A DNA stretch of 21,057 nt from a virus: positions 1 through 21,057 of IMG/VR virus record IMGVR_UViG_3300032164_000087. One strand, 5' to 3'. Position 1 is the stretch's first letter, and every line of letters begins with the position of its first letter. The position numbers and the translations under genes were made by a program. Positions 1-6,366 of this stretch are shown one piece after another. Under the pieces are notes generated by a model. It worked only from the letters and a program-made list of their open reading frames with translations. It was not told the DNA's origin and did not search any database.

Positions 1-343
1 ATTGCGCTTGTCTTGGGTGATCCTTAAGACTCATCTCCCATTTAAGATAAAACAAACCACGCAGAGCATTACGGGGAGGCATGATGAACCAGTGGAGCAA
101 TGGTAAATTTGAAACCCTTCGGAACCATTTCTTCCATCCGGTTTCGAAACACTGGTTTGGTAAAAGTGCACCACATTCAATTTCAATAAAGTTCACAACC
201 ATCTGGAACATTACAAACATCATGATATAATCTGCATCGTGATAGTGTCCACGTTTACAGTCGGGGTGCTTGATTATGACTCGATTACTCGGATTCATCC
301 AATAGTTATGGATGAAGGAGAGAATTTTAGTTGTGATCTTCAT
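1..343 (-). CDS. Hypothetical phage protein, 3' end outside the window
   Basis: An open frame of 114 codons starts at the ATG at 343 and runs off the window start, so the C-terminus is missing. An in-frame TGA lies two codons upstream of that ATG, so the frame cannot start earlier. An AGGAG site lies about 11 bases upstream, which is longer than usual; a nearer ATG at 350 opens only a 7-codon frame that overlaps the real start. The protein starts MKITTKILSF and is rich in Trp, Phe and Met. The stretch with DADYIMMF and VVNFIEIE (about residues 36-55) resembles a conserved segment in uncharacterised tailed-phage proteins, from memory only. No catalytic motif or signal peptide is visible. It follows the HNH-like gene and probably shares its late promoter. 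Function unknown. Confidence 0.7.
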   Translation of the reverse strand, partial: MKITTKILSFIHNYWMNPSNRVIIKHPDCKRGHYHDADYIMMFVMFQMVVNFIEIECGALLPNQCFETGWKKWFRRVSNLPLLHWFIMPPRNALRGLFYLKWEMSLKDHPRQAQ

Positions 344-362
344 AGTTCATAAGCTCCTACTG

Positions 363-650
363 CTATATATGCCAACTATTTTTGCGACGTAAATGTTTTT
401 TCTTTCGCTTTGGAGGATTCAGTTTCTTCTCTTGTTGAGTTTTGCGTTTTAGGAGAATCCCTGCACAGGCTTGGTGAGCAATAAGGTCATATTCATTATG
501 ATTCAATTCATAGAGGAGTAAATGGACTTCTGAGTGCTGAGCGACTGTGAGATTACATATATTGTCTTTTGCATTGACACCTTTAAGGTTACCAAAACGT
601 TCTAACCATTCATGTTTAGGTATGCAGTGATGCCGTGGCAAATTATACAT
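363..650 (-). CDS. Small HNH-like protein
   Basis: A 95-residue protein. The N-terminal half has the spacing of short phage HNH-type proteins: the pair H7-H8 followed by IPKH, then Asn30 in a DNI context, then LTVAQHSEVH with H39 and H43. Such domains use a beta-beta-alpha metal fold to cut DNA. The C-terminal 30 residues are very basic (runs of Lys and Arg), suitable for nucleic acid binding. The ATG at 650 has only an AGGGG almost touching it; a TTG four codons in would have better spacing, so the start is uncertain. It lies 19 bases downstream of a perfect late promoter motif and alone after a 540-base non-coding stretch, a setting typical of homing-type insertions. Nuclease activity is inferred from the motif pattern only. 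Confidence 0.6.
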   Translation of the reverse strand: MYNLPRHHCIPKHEWLERFGNLKGVNAKDNICNLTVAQHSEVHLLLYELNHNEYDLIAHQACAGILLKRKTQQEKKLNPPKRKKKHLRRKNSWHI

Positions 651-668
651 CCCCTAGATTTTAGACAT

Positions 669-676
669 TATTTATA
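669..676 (-). promoter_or_regulatory. T4-type late promoter TATAAATA
   Basis: On the minus strand the bases read TATAAATA, the exact T4 late promoter core recognised by gp55 together with gp33 and the clamp gp45. It is intergenic, lies about 19 bases upstream of the HNH-like start codon, and is the only perfect copy I found in an intergenic position. The gene for the matching sigma factor, gp55, is in the same window at 16862-17407. The expected transcription start is about 5-7 bases downstream, close to 662. Confidence 0.65.
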
Positions 677-681
677 GAGGA

Positions 682-798
682 TCGTTTCCGAACGCGAACA
701 AAGTTCGCAAGTGACACTACAGGAAACTTAGGGAACTACAGGAAACTTAGGGAACTACAGGAAACTTACGCTCACGGGGTTCGCTCGTTCGGAAACGA
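682..798. repeat. Long imperfect inverted repeat (13-bp plus 5-bp arms)
   Basis: Bases 682-694 (tcgtttccgaacg) are the exact reverse complement of 786-798. The pairing continues inward with cgaac at 695-699 against gttcg at 779-783, with a two-base bulge at 784-785. The roughly 80-base interior holds a perfect small hairpin (gcgaac, 3-base loop, gttcgc; 694-708), which would compete with the inner stem, and a 19-bp tandem repeat. The foot of the structure is only 5 bases from the late promoter motif on its low-coordinate side. Confidence 0.75.
721..768. repeat. Tandem repeat of 19 bp, two full copies and a partial third
   Basis: The unit aggaaacttagggaactac occurs at 721-739 and 740-758 and again for its first ten bases at 759-768. 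A partial copy (actac) also precedes the first unit at 716-720. The repeats form the apex of the inverted repeat and show no open reading frame. They could be protein-binding iterons or a product of slippage. Confidence 0.9.
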
Positions 799-809
799 GT
801 TTCTTTTTC
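784..809 (+). terminator. Intrinsic terminator pointing against the genes
   Basis: On the plus strand CTCGTT (784-789), a four-base loop and AACGAG (794-799) form a 6-bp stem, followed at once by TTTCTTTTTC. This is a simple rho-independent terminator shape in plus orientation, although every gene here is on the minus strand. It would stop antisense transcription coming from lower coordinates. It shares bases with the right arm of the larger inverted repeat, so the two folds would compete. Confidence 0.4.
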
Positions 810-848
810 AGGAGCTTATAATCCGCTTGGTCTCAAATGGGCAAAACT

Positions 849-877
849 TTGCTATCAAAAAAGGATTGGCGTGTCAA
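849..877 (-). promoter_or_regulatory. Weak candidate sigma-70 promoter
   Basis: On the minus strand TTGACA (877-872), 17 bases, then TAGCAA (854-849), with TGA directly before the -10. The geometry matches the stronger promoters in this window, but the -10 hexamer agrees poorly with TATAAT. It lies in the non-coding stretch and would read towards the HNH-like gene. Confidence 0.3.
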
Positions 878-1167
878 CACCACTCTCTGCTATACAGACG
901 GGGCAGGTTAGCGGTCTCCCCGATTAAGAGTGTCCTTCTCATTCTCATGAGTAACGCAGTTTCATAAGTCGGTGTTTTCGATTTATGAACCTCACAGGTT
1001 TCCAGTTATGGAGAGCCTGCTCACTATTTCAGCATCATCAGGGATACTTGTTTGTCTACGCCTGAGATGCCTTCTTGTGGTGCATCATTCCTTTTTAGTG
1101 GAGGAGATTGTGTTGAGACACAGCACCTTTTTACTGACGATATAAGCGAACTCGTATTAGTGGGGAA

Positions 1168-1196
1168 ATTGTATCATAATATTTCAGAAAAGTCAA
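1168..1196 (-). promoter_or_regulatory. Extended -10 sigma-70 promoter after regA
   Basis: Minus strand: -35 TTGACT (1196-1191), 17-base spacer, -10 TACAAT (1173-1168) preceded by TGA. The regA stop codon TGA (1195-1193) is inside the -35 box. Transcription would start near 1161 and enter the non-coding stretch rather than a gene. Confidence 0.7.
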
Positions 1197-1597
1197 GTGT
1201 GTGGGGGTTGTTTCTTTCCAATCGTGTATTTTGGTACTAATGTCCAGGAGCCCTTTTCTTTGTGTGTGAGAATCTTGATCTGATGGAGAGGAGCAATATT
1301 GACCATTACAGAGGGATTCAAGATGGTCAGGAGTCCCCAATCAGCAAGAAGACGGGCAATGGTATTCGTTCTTGCAACATCATCATCTGATATGTCCGTG
1401 GGCTTCCCATCAAGAGCAAATAAATGTTTGAAGTGAAGTATGTAATATCGTTGTCGTTTATGGAGGATATGACAGGATTGGAACAACAAATTGTCCTTCC
1501 GTGAGGCAATTCCAATGCGGGAGAGTGTTTCACGGACCTTAAGGAAATCATCGGGGGTTTTGAGGGAGATTTCCACACAGGTAGATAAGTCGAGCAT
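1193..1597 (-). CDS. regA: RegA translational repressor
   Basis: A 134-residue protein closely matching T4 RegA (122 residues) along its whole length. Shared stretches include the N-terminal EISLKTPDDFLKVRETLSRIGIA pattern in two blocks (residues about 9-31), LLFQSCHIL (residues 38-46), YYILHFKHLF and the C-terminal WTLVPKYTIG. RegA binds the ribosome-binding regions of many early phage mRNAs, including those of genes 44, 45 and its own, and shuts off their translation. The ATG at 1597 follows a GAGG site 5 bases upstream. As in T4, the gene closes the 45-44-62-regA cluster. Unlike T4, gene 43 (DNA polymerase) does not follow; a promoter and a non-coding stretch do. Confidence 0.95.
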   Translation of the reverse strand: MLDLSTCVEISLKTPDDFLKVRETLSRIGIASRKDNLLFQSCHILHKRQRYYILHFKHLFALDGKPTDISDDDVARTNTIARLLADWGLLTILNPSVMVNIAPLHQIKILTHKEKGSWTLVPKYTIGKKQPPHT

Positions 1598-1627
1598 AAT
1601 AACCTCATAGTGTTAGGTGAGTGCAAG

Positions 1628-2020
1628 TTATTTATGCTTTCCTGTAAGTCCACCTTTGTCCAAGGCTTGTTTGATACACTTGATTTGATCCTCGGAGAGG
1701 ATTTTCAGTGCTGTGATGGCTTTTTTATCAGAGAAGTGATAAAACTCTTTTACCGTTTCAAGGTCATCATTTCCCACTGGCTTTGCCCATTTCTGGAACG
1801 CACGTCTACGGGAACGGACTGTGCAGAGTAAATAGTGAAATTGGAGTACCTTGTCCAGATGATGCCTTCTGTTCATCTCATTCGCTTGCATCACACAATC
1901 ATATTCATACGAGAGCGCCCGATTTATGACAAACGGCACATACTCCTTCTCTGCAAGAGAGTCCGTCATGATGTCGTTTTTTCCGAACTGAATTTCTTTA
2001 ACAAAATCGTAGGGTGTCAT
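1628..2020 (-). CDS. 62: Clamp-loader small subunit gp62
   Basis: A 130-residue protein starting MTPYDFVKEI. With gp44 it forms the loader that opens the gp45 ring and places it on primed DNA; gp62 itself has no ATPase site. The pattern EKEYVPFVINRALSY, then ANEMNRRHHLDK and QFHYLL and the later KWAKP (about residues 78-82) match gp62 of marine T4 relatives, which are shorter than T4 gp62 (187 residues). The start ATG overlaps the gp44 stop in the sequence ATGA, the same coupling used by T4 genes 44 and 62 to balance subunit numbers. Identification rests on the family pattern and on its place between 44 and regA. Confidence 0.9.
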   Translation of the reverse strand: MTPYDFVKEIQFGKNDIMTDSLAEKEYVPFVINRALSYEYDCVMQANEMNRRHHLDKVLQFHYLLCTVRSRRRAFQKWAKPVGNDDLETVKEFYHFSDKKAITALKILSEDQIKCIKQALDKGGLTGKHK

Positions 2021-2952
2021 AGAAAATCACAAGTAGCCATGAGTTCCACTAGCAGAGCAGTGAGGTTTATTTGGTGATCTGCAACAAATGCGCTCTTGTA
2101 CTGATAGTCTGCAATCAGAAGTACCGCCTGGGGTACTGATTCGGGTTTCAAGAAAGTTGTTAAGTTATCATAAAGCTTGCGGAAGAATGTCGAAGATTCG
2201 ATATCGTGTGTTCCGACCCATCTTCTGAGTGAACCAAAGTCCTTGTCCTTCAGATATTTGACAATCTCTGTGACATCTGCATCACTCAGTTGTGCAAGAA
2301 TCCCCACATCGATCTTCCCAAACGTCGAATAGCGTTGCAGTTCACCGATAGTGCGCCGAAAATCGGGGAAGAATTTCATAATGAATTCCACAAGAGAAGA
2401 CTTATCAAACTCCACAGATTCATGTTTCAGAATGTGTTGAATGCGTGCAAAGAATTCCGCGGCCATCTTTTGCTTTTCAGTACCCTTGAGCGTGAAGTCC
2501 ACAACTGCACATCTAGAGTGCAGGGGAGAAATAATTCGATCCTTGAAATTACACGTAAAAATGAACGAACAGTTTCCTGCAAATTCTTCCATTGCATTAC
2601 GAAGAGCAGGTTGTATGGAATTTGGATTGAGATAGTCCGCTTCATCGATGATAATGACTTTGCGGCCGTTTCCCTCCAAGGAAAGTGAGGAAGCATAGTG
2701 CTTAATCTTGTTCCTAAAAAGTTCGATACCATTTTCGTCAGACCCGTTTACAAGGAGATAGTCACAGCCGACCTCTTTGCACATGGCGATGGCAATGGTG
2801 GTTTTCCCAATTCCCGCACCTCCATGTAGGAGCAGGTTCGGAATCATTTTCTGCTTCACATACTCACTGAATGGATGCTTCAGTCGTTCTGGTAAAATAC
2901 ACTCCGCGACCGTAGAAGGACGATATTTTTCAGTCCACAAAACATGTTCCAT
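2017..2952 (-). CDS. 44: Clamp-loader ATPase gp44
   Basis: A 311-residue AAA+ ATPase of the replication factor C type. Visible motifs are the N-terminal WTEKYRPST, the Walker A loop GGAGIGKTT (residues 44-52), the Walker B IIDEADYL (about 101-108) and the SRC arginine-finger motif (146-148). Four copies plus one gp62 load the sliding clamp. Length is close to T4 gp44 (319). The ATG at 2952 has AAGGAG six bases upstream. It follows gp45 with a 24-base gap and overlaps gp62 by four bases, so the three replication accessory proteins are made from one message starting at the promoter at 3703. Confidence 0.97.
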   Translation of the reverse strand: MEHVLWTEKYRPSTVAECILPERLKHPFSEYVKQKMIPNLLLHGGAGIGKTTIAIAMCKEVGCDYLLVNGSDENGIELFRNKIKHYASSLSLEGNGRKVIIIDEADYLNPNSIQPALRNAMEEFAGNCSFIFTCNFKDRIISPLHSRCAVVDFTLKGTEKQKMAAEFFARIQHILKHESVEFDKSSLVEFIMKFFPDFRRTIGELQRYSTFGKIDVGILAQLSDADVTEIVKYLKDKDFGSLRRWVGTHDIESSTFFRKLYDNLTTFLKPESVPQAVLLIADYQYKSAFVADHQINLTALLVELMATCDFL

Positions 2953-2976
2953 TAAAACTCCTTCTTTGAGTGCATA

Positions 2977-3645
2977 TTATTTGGTACGTTTTTCTAAGGC
3001 AACCCAATACTGAAGCTTGCGAGACGTATTTGAAAAATGTGCGGCATTCTTGGAGGAGATTGTCACCGTATACGAACCCGGCATCATCACCCAGTTTGCA
3101 GTCTTAAATAGGAAATGAAAATCATCACCAGTATGAGGACAGATTTGAATGGTGTCTGTGTGGGCGGAATCGTCCTGTGCATCCATCGCTCGTAAACTAA
3201 TGAAACCATCAACCCCCTCTACTGTGATGTTCGGTGACCCTAGCACAGAAGCGGATCGCATAATCCAGTTATAATCAACCTCAGTTAATAGGAAGGTTGC
3301 GTCTGAGGTCAGCAGTTCAATATTTTTTTCTGGAGGAGTCTTGATGTTTGTCTCATTGCAGCAACGGTAGGTGATTTTACTTCGTCCGTCGAGACCTTCA
3401 ATAACAATGTCATTTCCACGGAGGGTCCACTCAGGACTCCCCTTCGATAGTGATAGGATGCCGAGAAGTTGATTGAGTTCATACACACAGAAGTCAGCGG
3501 GTATTGTTTCGTCAATGGTGGCTTCAGCTAGGACAGTTTTCCCTGTGCTGAGGCTTCTTAGAAGGTTGCCCTTCCTGAAAAATATACCAGTGTTAAATGT
3601 CGCGTAATTCTTAAGAATTTCAAGCGTATTCACAGAGAGTTTCAT
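2977..3645 (-). CDS. 45: Sliding clamp gp45
   Basis: A 222-residue clamp subunit that trimerises round DNA, tethers the polymerase and, in T4, also activates late transcription by contacting gp33 and gp55. It begins MKLSVNTLEI, matching MKLS of T4 gp45; GILSLSKG (about residues 62-69), the W-M-M-PG-YTV segment and the C-terminal YWVALE also fit. The frame is open four codons further up to a GTG at 3657, but GAGGT, 5-6 bases before the ATG at 3645, is a proper ribosome site and overlaps that GTG, so 3645 is chosen. It is first in the 45-44-62-regA unit behind its own promoter. Confidence 0.95.
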   Translation of the reverse strand: MKLSVNTLEILKNYATFNTGIFFRKGNLLRSLSTGKTVLAEATIDETIPADFCVYELNQLLGILSLSKGSPEWTLRGNDIVIEGLDGRSKITYRCCNETNIKTPPEKNIELLTSDATFLLTEVDYNWIMRSASVLGSPNITVEGVDGFISLRAMDAQDDSAHTDTIQICPHTGDDFHFLFKTANWVMMPGSYTVTISSKNAAHFSNTSRKLQYWVALEKRTK

Positions 3646-3674
3646 AAAATACCTCACAAGTTAATAATAAATTC

Positions 3675-3703
3675 AGTGTAGCACAACAGAGCAGAGAAGT
3701 CAA
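3675..3703 (-). promoter_or_regulatory. Promoter of the clamp and clamp-loader operon
   Basis: Minus strand: -35 TTGACT (3703-3698), 17-base spacer, -10 TACACT (3680-3675) preceded by TGC, an extended -10. The -35 box touches the TGA stop codon (3706-3704) of the dNMP kinase gene. The start point would be near 3668, leaving a leader of about 20 bases before the gp45 ATG. Confidence 0.7.
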
Positions 3704-4369
3704 TCACATTCGTATGCGGTTATCAGATGTTGTTCTTACTGGTAAGATTCGTTGAAACACTTCATGATTTTGAACAACAAAACGCACATTGTCTCGTAGA
3801 TCGGAAAGTGTACCGTCGTTGTAGATTGTGTGATTGATCGGGCATCCAATCCAATCCCATTCGGATTGGTGTACCCCAATCATTTCGGTGGGTGAGAGTC
3901 CTTCGCAATTCACCTTCCAAGCAGTCTCGTACCACACAGGGTCAGGTCCGCGACGAACCCGTACAATGATCCCACCTTCCTCTTGAATTGCTCTGATTTC
4001 GTTCCTGAATCGAACATCAGTGACTACGGTAGAATTCGTGCCTTGATTGTGTCGATTCAGTAAACTTATTACCCACAAGTCCTGATGAAACACATTGCGT
4101 CCTGCTTCAGTGCCCATCAGTTGCAGAGCAAGCCGCGGAGTGAAGGGGTAGTTGAATTTCCCACTCCAGAATTCATCGGGTTGTTCGCGCCAGTCACGCG
4201 ATGCTTTGGATGCACCTTCTAGCATCTGTCGATCCCACCCAAAGATATTAGCCACGGCATCTTTGAGCGGTGCCGCAAAGGAGTCTTGGACAAAGCCGTG
4301 ATCCTGTACGAGAAAATCTCCTACAGTTCCCTTGCCCGCTCCTATCAGCCCAACTAATCCCAAGATCAT
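3704..4369 (-). CDS. Deoxynucleoside monophosphate kinase (gp1-like)
   Basis: A 221-residue P-loop kinase. MILGLVGLIGAGKGTV holds the Walker A motif (GLIGAGKGT, residues 7-15). The AAPLKDAV segment and a TDVRFRNEI motif (central, about residue 119) are typical of phage dNMP kinases such as T4 gp1, which phosphorylate dNMPs, including modified ones, to diphosphates for replication. The frame is open 45 codons further upstream, but that part lies inside the neighbouring gene; AGGAG seven bases before the ATG at 4369 and the P-loop directly after it fix the start. It is last in the operon with dCMP deaminase and the glycosyltransferase. Confidence 0.85.
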   Translation of the reverse strand: MILGLVGLIGAGKGTVGDFLVQDHGFVQDSFAAPLKDAVANIFGWDRQMLEGASKASRDWREQPDEFWSGKFNYPFTPRLALQLMGTEAGRNVFHQDLWVISLLNRHNQGTNSTVVTDVRFRNEIRAIQEEGGIIVRVRRGPDPVWYETAWKVNCEGLSPTEMIGVHQSEWDWIGCPINHTIYNDGTLSDLRDNVRFVVQNHEVFQRILPVRTTSDNRIRM

Positions 4370-4383
4370 AATATAGACTCCTC

Positions 4384-5178
4384 TTAGAGTTTGCCTGTCA
4401 ACTCGGCAATTTTTGCCATGTTCCCAGTGAACGCGTAAGTCCCAATATGCTGAGTTTGAATCCAGGGACACAACCAAATCTTTCCACCAATGCGACGATA
4501 CCATTGGCAGAAGGCGTAATCTTCCGAGAGGTATCGCTCTGACACCTTATCAATTTCCGTGTCAAAAAAGGCGTGTATGTAACGATCCCCACTGAAATTC
4601 TTCTGACCAACGTGATCTGGACGATACCTCTTCTCAGGATACGCAGCAGCCCATATGTCGAATACTTCTCGCTTGATAAGCATATACCCCGTGCCAATCT
4701 CCATGACTTCCAGTGGTTCAGAGACTTGGATTCTCTCAGTGCCTTTTACGACATTGAAAACATAATCACCGACAACAGCCTCAAGTTCCTTGGGGTCCAA
4801 ATTCGGGTGATTGCGGGCAGCAGTGGCCACGTTTCCCCAGTTGATTGCCTTCTTCGGGTAGGGGGCACCAATAACTTCCTTATCCAAAGCCAACATAGCA
4901 ATGATATCTTGAGGATTAAAGTGAACGTCCGCATCGATGAAAAGAAGGTGTGTGAAGTCCGTTCGCAGAAACTCATCAACGAGATAGTTGCGGGCGCGGG
5001 TGATGAGGGATTCATTGAAAATGAACGAGAACCTAGACGTGATTCCATATTGTTGAAAAATGGTCTGGAGGTCAAGCGCCGATTTCATATACATACCGAG
5101 ACACATCCCCCCATACATGGGGGTCGCAATGAAAATTCTGTTCTTGCGTAACTGCTCAATGTCAATTTTTATCTCCAA
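4384..5178 (-). CDS. GT-A type glycosyltransferase, probable TTG start
   Basis: A protein of about 264 residues. IFIATPMYGG at the N-terminus, LITRARNYLVDEFL and then THLLFIDADVHFNP with the metal-binding D-A-D are the layout of GT-A glycosyltransferases found in many phages. These move a sugar from a nucleotide sugar to an acceptor: DNA base, protein or glycan; the acceptor cannot be read here. A GTG at 5184 is in frame, but it is part of the Shine-Dalgarno GGAGGTGA itself; the TTG at 5178 sits 5 bases after GGAGG and gives MEIKIDIEQL, so TTG is chosen. It lies between a membrane peptide and dNMP kinase, in an operon with dCMP deaminase, which makes a role in DNA modification possible. Confidence 0.75.
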   Translation of the reverse strand: MEIKIDIEQLRKNRIFIATPMYGGMCLGMYMKSALDLQTIFQQYGITSRFSFIFNESLITRARNYLVDEFLRTDFTHLLFIDADVHFNPQDIIAMLALDKEVIGAPYPKKAINWGNVATAARNHPNLDPKELEAVVGDYVFNVVKGTERIQVSEPLEVMEIGTGYMLIKREVFDIWAAAYPEKRYRPDHVGQKNFSGDRYIHAFFDTEIDKVSERYLSEDYAFCQWYRRIGGKIWLCPWIQTQHIGTYAFTGNMAKIAELTGKL

Positions 5179-5180
5179 GT

Positions 5181-5188
5181 TCACCTCC
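5181..5188 (-). promoter_or_regulatory. Ribosome site that decides a TTG start
   Basis: Minus strand GGAGGTGA, an eight-base perfect match to the usual 16S rRNA 3' end. It overlaps the in-frame GTG at 5184, which therefore cannot be an efficient start, and stands correctly before the TTG at 5178. Confidence 0.65.
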
Positions 5189-5222
5189 GTTAAATAAAAT
5201 AGCTCATAGCACTATATAGTCG

Positions 5223-5315
5223 TCAGTTTCTTGGGTCACTCAGGTACCATTCAATAATTCCTAGGAAGATAAGACCTAGACCGATCAAAATAACAAACCA
5301 AACCCACGCTTCCAT
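5223..5315 (-). CDS. 30-residue single-span membrane peptide
   Basis: A short gene too small for usual gene finders. It encodes MEAWVWFVIL followed by a hydrophobic run (IGLGLIFLGI) and ends IEWYLSDPRN, so residues 3-21 form one membrane span with an acidic, polar tail. Its ATG overlaps the dCMP deaminase stop in TAATG, and AGGAA lies about 8 bases upstream, so translation is probably coupled. Phages make many such peptides that act on the host membrane, but no family is recognised and the function is unknown. Confidence 0.6.
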   Translation of the reverse strand: MEAWVWFVILIGLGLIFLGIIEWYLSDPRN

Positions 5316-5797
5316 TATGCTGTTCCTGCTTTTTCTATAAGACTCGGAATCAAGACAACTTGCACCGCAGCTTCGTGATATAGCGTTTGACTCAGTTCAA
5401 TAGACTTTTCCCATCGGGGATTGAAACTTAAAGGAGCGACGACTCGCTTGATCCCTGCATTGATGATGATGGCAGTGCATTTCGAGCAAGACAAGAACGG
5501 CCATAGGTAGAGTGTCGTTCCCTCTAATGGTTGAGTTGCAAAGAGGAGTGCATTGATTTCCGCATGGACGACCATGGAATACTTAACTTCACGGTCATTC
5601 AAGCGTTCGGGAGTGTCCTTCACACCGCGAGGGAACCCATTGTACCCCATGCTAATTACACGGTTGCGTCTGTCTACAATCACAGCACCGACCTGTGTAG
5701 AGGGGTCCTTTGAAGCAGTTGAGGTATATTGAGCCATTCCAATAAACCACTTATCCCAAAATCCAATGGGACGTTTTGACTTCTCACCATTCCACAT
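5315..5797 (-). CDS. cd: dCMP deaminase
   Basis: A 160-residue zinc-dependent deaminase that turns dCMP into dUMP, feeding dTMP or a modified pyrimidine. Catalytic site: H78-A-E80 in VVHAEINALL, and the second zinc site C104-x-x-C107 in PFLSCSKC. The N-terminal DPSTQVGAVIV and GYNGFPRG are standard for the family. The length is typical, slightly shorter than T4 Cd (193). The ATG at 5797 follows an AGGG site. It is followed by the coupled 30-residue peptide and lies two genes before dNMP kinase, so the operon is one of nucleotide supply. Confidence 0.95.
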   Translation of the reverse strand: MWNGEKSKRPIGFWDKWFIGMAQYTSTASKDPSTQVGAVIVDRRNRVISMGYNGFPRGVKDTPERLNDREVKYSMVVHAEINALLFATQPLEGTTLYLWPFLSCSKCTAIIINAGIKRVVAPLSFNPRWEKSIELSQTLYHEAAVQVVLIPSLIEKAGTA

Positions 5798-5818
5798 GCT
5801 TCATTCCCTTCAATATAG

Positions 5819-6211
5819 TCAATTGTTTTCCTCACCCATGTACAAAAAGCGCATGTGTTTGGCATCAGGCCATTTGGAGTTGCTGTGAGGACAGACTGCA
5901 TAGTGTGTGCATTGCAACTTCGTTAATTTGATTGGATAGAGAGACACAGCCCACTGAGGAAACCAGCGTTGTTTGAAATGATCCCACCATGTTGCAGGAA
6001 CATAATAAAAAGTTTCCGCACCCTTGGGACCCTGTAACATATAGGTTCGTAGTCCGAGTCTGAAAGACATAGAAGCGTAGTCGATCATGTGGTCAATGGA
6101 AGCTTTATCTGCGAGGCTGTAATTGAGTGGGAAATCCACAGAGCAATTGATCCGATGTCGTTCTAGCAGCACTTCCTTGATGTGGACGATAGAATTCTCA
6201 TCATAAGTCAT
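5819..6211 (-). CDS. Conserved phage protein of unknown function
   Basis: A 130-residue protein starting MTYDENSIVH. The segment VPATWWDHFKQRWFPQW (about residues 76-92) resembles a block I recall in uncharacterised proteins of many tailed phages. A Cys-His cluster follows (C104, H106, C110, H112 by my count) and might bind metal. No signal peptide or membrane span. The frame is open five codons further up, but AGGAG lies inside that extension and is seven bases before the ATG at 6211, so 6211 is used. It is the first gene after the leader terminator at 6227-6263, so its expression depends on read-through. Confidence 0.7.
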   Translation of the reverse strand: MTYDENSIVHIKEVLLERHRINCSVDFPLNYSLADKASIDHMIDYASMSFRLGLRTYMLQGPKGAETFYYVPATWWDHFKQRWFPQWAVSLYPIKLTKLQCTHYAVCPHSNSKWPDAKHMRFLYMGEENN

Positions 6212-6226
6212 GATACGTCTCCTCAT

Positions 6227-6263
6227 AAAGAAAAGTAGGGAACCCCATTGCGAGGTTCCCTAC
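6227..6263 (-). terminator. Strong intrinsic terminator in a leader
   Basis: Minus strand GTAGGGAACC (6263-6254), 9-base loop, GGTTCCCTAC (6244-6235): a perfect 10-bp stem, followed directly by TTTTCTTTA. It stands only about 100 bases after a strong promoter and 16 bases before the next start codon, so it should act as an attenuator or end a small RNA. Confidence 0.8.
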
Positions 6264-6360
6264 CTGCGAGCGGAACGAATCTAGAATGATTCGCGCTTCA
6301 CTATCCCTGAGATCGCATAAAACCCTCCATTTGAATAAAAGGTTTAATGCACAAACGACA
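6227..6360 (-). ncRNA. Predicted attenuated leader or small RNA, about 130 nt
   Basis: The RNA is bounded by the promoter at 6367-6396 and the terminator at 6227-6263. It contains a GGAGG ribosome site (6328-6324) followed by the five-codon frame ATG CGA TCT CAG GGA TAG (6318-6301), then a hairpin (CGAATC 6293-6288 against GATTCG 6281-6276), then the terminator. A translated mini-frame before stem-loops is the usual plan of translation-controlled attenuators. The boundaries are predicted, not measured, and no known RNA family was recognised. Confidence 0.5.
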
Positions 6361-6366
6361 AGGAAT

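Larger units (their letters stand above)
651..1192. other. Non-coding structured stretch downstream of regA
   Basis: This stretch of about 540 bases holds no convincing gene on either strand; the longest minus-strand frames are 10 and 24 codons (around 1080 and 950) and lack good ribosome sites. It contains a strong promoter at its regA end, a weak promoter, the inverted and tandem repeats, an opposing terminator and the late promoter. Further short hairpins are visible on the minus strand: TTCATAA against TTATGAA (989-983 and 967-961) and CGGGG against CCCCG near 900-923. A promoter reading into such a stretch suggests a structured RNA or an origin-like site, but no known RNA family was recognised. 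Confidence 0.55.

Noticed and set aside
1109-1132. Plus-strand stem TGTGT/ACACA followed by a T-run, as a terminator
   Set aside because: The stem is only five pairs and is separated from the T-run by five bases; no plus-strand gene needs it.
651-1192. A group I intron, suggested by the G-rich/C-rich stems near 900-925 and the HNH-like gene nearby
   Set aside because: I could not find the conserved core segments (the paired P7 element) or split exons, and no interrupted gene is visible on either side.
1052-1240. A 62-codon plus-strand frame in the non-coding island
   Set aside because: It runs antisense through a promoter and the end of regA, has no family resemblance and all other genes are on the minus strand.
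1629-1636. CATAAATA on the minus strand before regA, as a late promoter
   Set aside because: It differs from the late consensus at the first base and overlaps the end of gene 62; regA is an early function.
4370-4504. Longer N-terminus of the dNMP kinase
   Set aside because: The extension overlaps the glycosyltransferase gene; the P-loop normally starts at the very N-terminus and AGGAG precedes the ATG at 4369.
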